A stretch of 64,000 nucleotides of DNA, from contig JAJTWR010000005.1 of the NCBI GenBank assembly GCA_021613335.1, positions 1,115,001 to 1,179,000 of the forward strand, written 5' to 3'. The notes under the pieces were generated by a model. The model was not told where the DNA came from and did no database searches. It saw nothing but the letters and a program-made list of their open reading frames with translations. Shown one piece after another: positions 55,995 through 64,000 of this stretch (positions are counted from its first letter, which is position 1; each line of letters begins with the position of its first letter). Origin of the DNA: Whitmania pigra (lineage: Eukaryota > Annelida > Clitellata > Hirudinida > Haemopidae). A program made the translations under genes and the position numbers.

Positions 55995-57309
55995 CAGTGT
56001 TGTGCAGTATCGAATTACATGTAATTCGTTACTGTAATTAATTACATTTTTTGGTAATTTTTACTTGTACCAGTTACAAAATTTTTTTACTTTTACTTGT
56101 AACAAATTACTATTTTCGGTCATACTTTTAATTCGTTACCTTTTTAGCACAAGACGTTACAAAGTAACATAAATAAAATTTTAAAATAAAATAATCTAAT
56201 TTAAAATTTTATTAAAATTCTAGATTGTTATTCTTTGGTTCGTTCGAGAACCTTCCTCTTTCCGATCATCGCTCATTTGTTGTTGTGGTTATCGCCGGTC
56301 GTTTTTGTTAAATCGGAAATTGTTGATTAGTCATACCGAAACTTTTTTAATATATAATATTGTATGTATATAATAATATAAAATTTAATATATCGTAGTA
56401 TGGATTCATTTGAAGCCAGTTTGAGTGTCGTTAACGAAGATAAGAGGAACAAGGGTGAAGATAGTGCGTGACCGTATTTGAACAAAATGTTCAAATTTCG
56501 ATCAAAGGAAAATAAGTATGCATGCCTACTCTGCCAACAGAAAAAAAACTATGTGTTCATCATATGAAAGTTCTTCATCTAACTTGAAGAAGCACGTGGA
56601 ACGCATGCATCCAACAGAAGTTAAGGAATATGGGATATCTGTTGCCAACGGTTGTCAAGCTTCATGAGAAACTGGTAGCCAAAATAGCATCTTCTAATGC
56701 AGCAATGGTGGACGAGCTGAAAGCATCTCATTCATCTGATGCTGACAGTGTTGAAGACAGTTTCTTCAATTGCACAAGGTCAACTGATATTCTGATGCAG
56801 TATCTTCAAGACCGATCAGATGACATGAACATTATTTATCCAGTTAAACGCTCCTCTGAACGCTAGTGCAGCTGTTGAACGATTATTCAGCTATGCTGGT
56901 ATGAACAGACGAAGGACCATAATGAGTGACAAACTATTCGAGGACTTAGTTATGTTAAAAATTAACAAATGTTTATGATTGTAATAAATAATAAAAACAC
57001 CAAAAGAATGCATTAGTTCAAATGTTATTACTTAGTGACTGTTAGTACTAGCAGCTAATACCATTAATTGTTTTAACGATAATAGAAACAATTCCTTTTA
57101 AATAATACGGAATGATGTATGATCACAATAATGGCAGCATCAAAGTTACTTGTAATTTTTACTTAAAAGTAACTTTTGGGTGCTGTAACTTTTTATTTTT
57201 ACTTGAGTAACTTTTTGAGACAATACTCTTACTTATACTTAAGTAGCTTTTTGAGCTATTACTTTTACTTGTAACTAATTATCGAAATGAGGTAATTTTT
57301 ACAACACTG
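55995..57309 (+). mobile_element. hAT copy, internally deleted; left inversion boundary
   Basis: The left end is CAGTGTTGTGCAGTATCG and the right end is GGTAATTTTTACAACACTG. The flanking 8-mers do not match: TAAATAGC on the left, ACATGAAG on the right. On the + strand it carries the transposase start (MDSFEASLSVVNEDKRNK, 56401) with an early TGA, and the C-terminal part (LHEKLVAKIASSNAAM to LVMLKINKCL, stop at 56978). The core is deleted. The mismatched flanks fit a recombined element (see findings). Confidence 0.88.
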
Positions 57310-57683
57310 ACATGAAGGCTTGAATGAGTACAATGTGATAGTTTTTTTTATAAATTAATATATCGGTAAATGTTGCAATTAGACCATGATATTTCAATAA
57401 ATAAATCGCATCTGCAATAATCAAGGCATTCACCAAACAGTGATCCGAGCTTTGATTGTCATGCAACTAAAAGCGTGGCACAACAGAATATTGAGCATTA
57501 TATTTATTTTTTTAACTTTAATTCATAATTTAAATTATTTGTTTGAATAGATTTGCTGCATCAATGTTAACAAACCAATAAAATTCTAAAAATTGTTTTC
57601 AAACAATTAAAATTAACTTTAGTTAATGATATAAACATCCCCAATTTTGTGAAAATGTTTGAATGTCTTTGTTAATGGATTTT
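57310..57683. other. 3' flank of gene E (inverted)
   Basis: It contains the gene-family post-gene phrases on the - strand (CACCAAACAGTGATCCGAGC near 57430; GCACAACAGAATATTGAGCA near 57478). No gene was seen. Confidence 0.6.
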
Positions 57684-58540
57684 TCAGCCACTGAAAAAGT
57701 ACTCTGAAGTATAGAATGACCAATCAGTATGTGGAATAAGGTTTTGGGAGAGAATGCCATTTCTGTGTTTGTTCAGTTGGCATTTCTTCATTTTTAGATT
57801 GAAGTTGAAAGAATCGCATTCATGAATTCCAAGCTTGAAGCAGTGAAATACGCAATCCGCTGGTCGTGAGCCGTGTATTGTTGAAATAGTATAATTGGTT
57901 AGCAACATCGCTCCCTTGTTCTTCCACATTTTACCTGAAGAAGAGAATTAATAAAGTGCGAATAAATTAATTTTAATATTTCAGAAAAAAAATGAGAATT
58001 TCAACTTTTGTAGTTTTTGTTCAAAAGTAAACAATAGCCTTACCAACAGTGCTGGATGCGGGGTATGCTTCGAGTTCACAAGCACCAAGATGTCCATCGG
58101 CAGTTCCGTAGGGTTGCTGAATGATGAAATATCTGTAGGCGGGCAGGTTGGCATTGCACTTCATCGTGAATCTGCCTCCCACTGGTGCAATTGCACCTTT
58201 GTACTGACCACAGAGAGGATAATTACCACGAATCAGAGAAGTGAAATCAGATTCGCTGAATCCAACCATAAAGTTCCTAGATCTATTGCTGGCTGCAAGC
58301 AAGTCAATATTAAGATGAAACATTTTAGAATAAAATGTCAGAACATTTTTAAGTATCTTAAATGGTTTACAATAACAGCAGAAAGATAATATTTGATGTT
58401 TACCGTATGAGGATGGTCTTATTGTGTAAGCAACATAATCGATATAGTAAGGTTTCCCCATGTCTACTTTGAACCAGTTGTTACCATATTTGTCTTCATT
58501 TATCTCATCGCAACGAAGTGGAATTCTTATGCCGTCCACA
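57684..58540 (-). pseudogene. Copy E: truncated lectin/PAN gene
   Basis: Exon 6 (57684-57934) and exon 5 (58044-58292) are full length and open. Exon 4 is present only from 58404 to about 58540 (its 3' part, starting VDGIRIPLR). Beyond that lies about 100 bp of unrelated sequence (near 58541-58645, including a tandem TTCTAAGTTC), then a scrap of the family phrase GTTTAGAAG. Exons 1-3 and the signal peptide are absent. It keeps the two-cysteine ends of FTP-like domain 2 and the PAN module. Confidence 0.85.
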
Positions 58541-58645
58541 ATGTTTGGAGTTTAGGCCGAAACGTTTGATGACGGGGGCACTCCTCTGATGATTCCCTGT
58601 CGGTTAGATAGGCGGTAGGAGTTTCTAAGTTCTAAGTTCTGTTTA

Positions 58646-59069
58646 GAAGTGCAACTAGAAATTATAACTTCTGTAACATAATAATTTATTAAATTCTATC
58701 CCTGTTTTGTAGAATAAAATGTTTTAAAATAAATTTAAAATAAATAATTAAATGATTTACAAATAAAATTATAATAAAAAATACGATCTTGTATTAATTT
58801 TTTATAAATAGTGACATAACACTGTTTAGTGGAATAAACTTTTTCTAAAGATATTTTTAGTTTTTATTATTTTTACTACACTAAACACAACAGAATATTG
58901 GGCATTATATTTATTTTTTAATCAATTTATAATTTAAATTGCTTGCTTGAATAGATTTGCTACATCAATGTTAACAAACCAATGACATTCTAAAAATTGT
59001 TTTCAAACAATTGTCTTTTAGTTAATGACATGAACATCCCCAATTTTGTGAAATGTTTCAATGGATTTT
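58646..59069. other. AT-rich spacer between E and F
   Basis: No exon was seen. Post-gene phrases of copy F (CAGAATATTGGGCATTATAT near 58890) mark its 3' flank. Confidence 0.5.
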
Positions 59070-59597
59070 TCAGCCACCGAAAGGGTACTCTGAAGTATAG
59101 AATGACCAATCCTTATGTGGAATAAGGTTTTGTGAGAGAATGCCATTTCTGTGTTTGTTCATTTGGCATTTCTTCATTTTGAGGTTGAAGTTGAAAGAAT
59201 CGCATTCTTGAAATCCAAGTTTGAAGCAGTGAAACACGCAATCAGCTGGTCGTGAGCCGTCTAGCGTTGAAATAGTATAATTGGTTAGCAACATTGCTCC
59301 CTTGTTCTTCCATATTTTGCCTGGAGAAGAGGATTAATAAAGTGCGAATAAACTAATTTTATTTAGAAAACAAATTTAGAAAACTAATAAAGTGCGATTA
59401 AATTAACTTTATTGTTTCATAAAAAAAAAGTGAAAATGCCGACTTTTGGAGTTTTTCTTCAAAAGTGAATAATAGCCTTACCAGCAGTGCTGGATGCGGG
59501 GTATGCTTCGAGTTCACAAACAGAAACCAAACGAGCGTCAACTCCGTATGGTTGCTGAATAGTGAAAAATCTGTAGGCGGGCAGGTTGGCATTGCAC

Positions 59598-62352
59598 CAG
59601 TGTTGTAAAAGTTACCTCGTTTCGGTAACTAGTTACAAGTACAAGTAATAGCTCAAAAAGCTACTTAAGTATGAGTAAGAGTATTGTCTCAAAAACGTAC
59701 TCAATTACAAGTAAAACGTTACAGCATCCAAAAGTTACTTTAAGTAAAAATTACAAGTAACTTTGATACTGCCATGTGATCATACACCATTCCGTATTTA
59801 AAAGGAATTGTCTCTGTTATTGTTATAACAATTGTCTGTATTAACTGCTAGCACTAACAGTAATAAAATTTGAACTAATGCATAAAAAACACCAAGTTTT
59901 TATTATATATTACAAGTTTTTGTTTATTTTTAACATGACTAAATTCTCCAATAGTTTGTCACTCATTCTTGTCCTTCGGCTGTTCATTGTCATAACCGCA
60001 CAGCTGAATAACGTTCAACAGCGGCACTAGATGGCAGAGGAGTGTTCAATTGGATATATAATTTCTTCAGAGTCTCGCTTCCAATAATAACCTTCATGTC
60101 ATCTGATCGGTCTTGGAGGGTACTGCATCAGAATATCAGTTTGAGACACAGTTGACCTTGTACAATTGAAGAAACTGTCTTCACCACTGATGTCAGCATC
60201 AAATGAATGAGATGCTTTCAGCTCATCCACCACTGCTGCATTAGATGCAGCCACCAGATTTTCCAAGTGCTGAAATTGATTAATTTGATTTAGAAGATGT
60301 ATGACATTAACTTGCCTCTTTTAAGCTGCATAATATGTAAGATATAACAAACCTGAATTCCACTGTCGATCAATGAGCTATTGTCTGTCCAATATATTTT
60401 GAACTTTGGATGGATGATGGCGGCAGTTGTGATATCCATGTCGTTATATAAGTTCTGGAATCTTCGGTCAATGCCATCCAACAGTGCATTAATAAGTGGT
60501 TTGCATGACGTTGCAGACACCATTTTGGCTCCCAGTTTCTCACGAAGCTTGCAAATCGTTGGCAACAGATATCCCATGGACATGTTTTTCTCCGCCTGTA
60601 ATATATTCAATGCCTGGACGACTGGCTTCATGACAACCACATATTCATTGAGGAATGCCAGCTCTGCTGATGTGGGGAGTGACACCCCCAGTTTAGTACA
60701 TACAACAGACAAGGCATCTTCTCCCTTCTCATCAACCAACCGTAACAATCGTTCCACAGCAAAATACACCGAATTCCACCGAGTTGAGTTAGGCCTCTTC
60801 AATCCAAGTTTAAAAGTGTCTATTACATTATCAACAGCAAGTGAAGACCCTGCCATATTTATTCCAGAGAGCCTGGCATTTTCCAAAAGCAGATCTTGAT
60901 ATTTTCTTATATATAGCATCACGTTCTGCATTATCGGCATCCTGGGTAGATATTAAATTAATCGTGTGACAAGCACAACGCAGATGACGTGGAAGGCTGT
61001 AATCAGGAAAATCTGAGGAGTTAAGCGCTTCATTAACATCAATAGCAGTCAGCATATGTATCATTATTGTCATCATCGTCATCATCATCGTCATCGTCAC
61101 TATCGCTATTACTCTGAGCAAACACAGAAAAGGCTTTAATGAAGTTTGCCCCATTATCTGTCGTTGCTCGCACAATCTTCCGACTAATGTCATACTGTGT
61201 ATGGATTTCGTCCAAGATGGCCGCAATGGCTCCATGCGTATGTGACCCCCTCATTCTTCTGAGTGCTAAACAGGCTGACCGTCTGTGCAAATCGGTCTGG
61301 CCGATCCAATGTACAGTGACACCCATGTAGGATTTCCCATACGCAGACCAACAGTCAGCCGTAGTAGCAACAAAAGTTTGCTCTTTCAGCAAACCAACCA
61401 AACTTTTCCTTTGATTGCTTTGCTTTAATATCAATATTTTGCCTCAAAGCATGTCGTGTAACAGTTTGTCTATTTTGTTGAAGTACTGATACAAAGCTAA
61501 CAAACTCTGGCAATTCGACAAACGTAAAGGAAGTAGGCCTCCAACGACAAGGTTCAAAACACTATCATCAACTGCTGCCTGTGTCACGAGGTTTGCATTG
61601 CCAAATGCCTGGGGAACTGTTGTTTGAAGACATTTCCTCTTTGGTTCACTGTCATGGTCATTGTCTGCCTTTCTCTTACGTGAAATTTTTGTTAACGATT
61701 CATATTCCTTAACTTCTGTTGGATGCACGCGTTCCACGTGCTTCTTCAAGTTAGATGAAGAACCTTCATATGCTGAACATATAGTTTTTTTCGGCTGGCA
61801 GAGTAGGCATTCATACTTGTATGATTTTCCTTCCTTTGTTTGAAATCGGAACATTTTGTTTAAGTACGGCCACGGATTATCTTCAACGTTGTTCTTATCC
61901 TCGCTAACGACATTCAAACTGGCTTCAAGGGAATCCATACTACGATATATTAAATTTTATATTAATATATATATATATATTATTGTATACTAAAAAAACA
62001 TCGCAAAAAAACTATGACTAACCCACAATCTTCGATTTAACAAAAACGACCGGCGACAATAACAAAAAGAACGAATGATCGGAAAGAGGAAGGTTTTCGA
62101 ACGAACCAAAGAATAACAGCATAGAATTTTAATAAAATTTTAAATTAGTTTTTTTTATTTTAAAATTTTATTTATGTTACTTTGTAACGTTTTGTGCAAA
62201 AAAGGTAACTAATTACAAGTATGACCGAAAATAGTAATTTGTTACAAGTAAGAGTAAAAAATTTTTTTTGTAACTGTTACAAGTAAAAAGTACCAAAAAT
62301 TGTAATTAATTACAGTATCGAATTACATGTAATTCGATACTGCACAACACTG
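59598..62352 (-). mobile_element. hAT transposon in exon 5 of copy F, 2755 bp
   Basis: The ends CAGTGTTGTAAAAGTTACC and, reversed, CAGTGTTGTGCAGTATCG are flanked by a perfect 8-bp duplication CATTGCAC (59590-59597 and 62353-62360) within lectin coding sequence. It is the longest copy of the family here and shows what the deleted ones (7810, 40468, 55995) lost. Subterminal AAGTAAAAGTTAC repeats are abundant. Confidence 0.96.
59910..61938 (-). pseudogene. hAT transposase, nearly complete but disabled
   Basis: From the ATG at 61938 it shows a BED zinc finger (WPYLNKMFRF, CLLCQPKK, SSNLKKHVERVHP). One TGA at 61444 interrupts the frame. Next come catalytic-core motifs TADCWSAYGKSYMGV and TTDNGANFIKAF. 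A frame break falls in a run of Asp codons near 61060, then comes the LRCACHTINLIS block, another shift near 60930, then STRWNSVYF. A likely intron (about 60268-60352) precedes the C-terminal exon. That exon has further breaks and ends in MSDKLLENLVMLKIN with a stop at 59910. The enzyme would cut and paste the element in the nucleus. At least three lesions rule out activity from this copy. Confidence 0.85.
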
Positions 62353-63808
62353 CATTGCACTTTATTGTGATTCTGCCTTCCTTTCGTCCAATTATACCTT
62401 GGTACTGACCACAGAGAGGATAATTACCATGAATCAGAGAAGTGAAATCATTTTCGCTGAATCCAGCCATTAAGTTCATAGATCCTTCGATGGCTGCAAG
62501 CAAGTCAAGATTAAGATGAAATATTTTAGAATAAAAACGTCAGAACATTTCTAAACATTTTAAATGGTTTACAATTGTAGTAAAAAAATAATAATTGATG
62601 TTTACCGTATGAGGATGGTCTTATTGTGTAAGCAACATAATCGATATAGTAGGGTTTCCCCATGTCTACTTTGAACCAGTTGTTACCATATTTTGTTTCA
62701 TCTATTTCATCGAAAAGAAGTGGAATTCTTATGCCGTCTACTATATACTGAAGACGACTACTTAAAGTAGCAGCACTGGCACGAATGTCTTTGTTTAGAA
62801 GCACGTTTGGCATTTCTGGATAATCTAGAATATTAATTAGTGATGAATTAATTTTAAGCAAAGTATGATTAACGGTTTTATAAAATGTCATTGTTAAGAC
62901 AAACTATAAAATAAAGCCAAACTTTCTGCCCAGATTCCGTAAGCTTCAACTTCGTACAAAACAAGAGGTTGCTTAGCAATACCTTTTTGGAGGACTATTA
63001 TGAAGTTACCGATACTTTGTGCGCATTTGTAAGCCATTGTGTTAGGTTTAAGATTTGCTGGTTCTCTCTTAGTGATTCTATGTTCTTTAAGTTGTTAAAT
63101 GCTCCATCATCGACTGCGACAAGTATGTCACCTAAAATCGCGACTACATTTATGAGATCTTTGCAAACACATAGTCTTATCGTTGATTTTAACAAATGTT
63201 ACTTACCAAAATTTGAATCCTGCTTCGTTACAACGACATTATTGACGCGATATCTCCAAAAAAGCTCGACCATAAGCCATTGGAAACCACCACTTGCCGA
63301 TGAAAAGTAACTATTCCCACCCGAATCTCCGTCCAAAATCAAGAATTCTTTAAATGGAGAAGAGCTTGAACTGCACCAAACCCATTTCCCAAGAGCTATG
63401 TTGACTTCAGAGGTTTCAAACAAAAGATAAGATGCCTGCGAACATTAAAACCCGGTGTTTATTTTAATGTCATAAACTTAATTTAATCATTTTTAAATTA
63501 ATAATTCGTTAATGACGGAAAGTTTTATTGTTGACTTGAAATTATGAATTGCCTAGCAATACAATGGGTGAATCATTACAAACTTACCCATATTCATCAA
63601 CATGCACAAGGAAAGTGAACCATTTTGACGAATTGTCACTTACAATTTAAAAAAATTTAAAATAGATTGTTTCTGATGTTTTATAAATGCATTTGCTTGC
63701 ACGTCTAAGAAATATGACTCTGATTAATGTATACGTTCGCATGTCTAATGAATATGACTTACGAGACACTTTACCACCTACAGACAATTTACAGACAATT
63801 GCTATTTA

Positions 63809-64000
63809 CAGTGTTGTAAAAATTACCTCATTTCGGTAATTAGTTACAAGTAAAAGTAATAGCTCAAAAAGCTACTTAAGTATAAGTAAGAGTATGTCTC
63901 AAAAAGTTACTCAAGTAAAAGTGAAAAGTTACAGCACCCAAAAGTTACTTTTAAGTAAAAATTACAAGTAACTTTGATGCGGCAATTATTGTGATCATAC
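63809..64000 (-). mobile_element. hAT copy running off the window; right inversion boundary
   Basis: It begins CAGTGTTGTAAAAATTACC directly after GCTATTTA (63801-63808), which is the reverse complement of the 8-mer TAAATAGC to the left of the hAT at 55995. The distal end lies outside the window. Confidence 0.85.

Larger units (their letters stand above)
59070..63623 (-). pseudogene. Copy F: lectin/PAN gene disrupted by hAT and frameshifts
   Basis: All six exons can be found on the - strand. Exon 1 (63588-63623) is one base short. Exon 2 (63207-63435) has one extra T. Exon 3 (62905-63131) has lost 13 bp after the codons for IESL. Exon 4 (62606-62824) is open. Exon 5 (59482-59597 plus 62361-62493) is split by the 59598-62352 hAT. 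Exon 6 (59070-59320) is open, though its usual internal KMW reads KIW. Exon 5 has also diverged (YGVDARLVSVCELEA). Its upstream flank ends at 63808, where another hAT begins. With several independent lesions it cannot make the full protein. Confidence 0.9.

Noticed and set aside
60381..60899. + strand 172-codon open frame
   Set aside because: It is antisense to the hAT transposase coding region.

Overview
This is a metazoan nuclear DNA window. It is very AT-rich and has GT-AG introns of about 70-160 bp, long intergenic stretches, and a dense load of eukaryotic transposons: hAT, pogo/Tigger, Tc1/Tc3-like, a MITE family with 9-bp target duplications, non-LTR retrotransposons, a Ty3/gypsy-like LTR element and tRNA-derived SINEs. 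The only host gene family I can support encodes a secreted protein with two F-type-lectin-like (discoidin/FTP-like) domains followed by a PAN/apple-like module. Together these suggest an aquatic invertebrate. I cannot fix the phylum from sequence alone.

The backbone is a tandemly duplicated gene array. Four copies on the + strand look intact: A 11562-13306, B 24225-25974, C 35093-36840 and D 47622-49378. Each has six exons, and every intron is in phase 1. Two more copies on the - strand are broken: E 57684-58540 (truncated) and F 59070-63623 (frameshifts, plus a hAT inserted in exon 5). B, C and the locus at 54.9 kb also have a second, more distal first exon with its own TATA box that encodes a much stronger signal peptide. 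It joins in the same phase, which suggests two alternative promoters. An orphan fifth relative of that exon lies at 27932.

The flanks were duplicated with the genes. An AT-rich flank occurs three times (about 2.8-4.5, 13.9-18.4 and 44.8-46.7 kb). An upstream unit occurs three times (about 21.3-24.2, 31.7-35.0 and 52.8-56.0 kb). A further 0.8-kb segment occurs twice (20.1-20.9 and 26.6-27.4 kb). Because one copy often holds an insertion that its sister lacks, many transposon boundaries can be read exactly from the empty sites.

Region by region: 1-7.8 kb is gene-poor AT-rich DNA with one short MITE and 52-bp retroposon-like units. At 7.8-9.5 kb there is a hAT with a MITE nested in it. At 11.5-13.3 kb is gene A. 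At 13.9-18.4 kb is the flank copy split by a pogo element. At 18.5-21.3 kb are LINE remains. At 21.3-26 kb is unit B. At 28-29.8 kb are a Tc3-like remnant and large tetranucleotide arrays. At 30.1-31.7 kb are a SINE and a LINE. At 31.7-36.8 kb is unit C. At 37.0-40.4 kb is a young, internally deleted LTR retrotransposon. At 40.5-41.8 kb is a hAT. At 44.8-49.4 kb is unit D, with a 28S rDNA scrap behind it. At 49.8-51.7 kb is a decayed reverse-transcriptase element. At 52.3-52.8 kb is an AAT array. At 52.8-64 kb is a third upstream unit whose gene has been flipped, apparently by recombination between two hAT copies.

The strongest observations are the lectin/PAN gene array with dual signal-peptide exons, the hAT-bounded inversion with a testable 8-base prediction, and the in-frame deleted gag-pol fusion.
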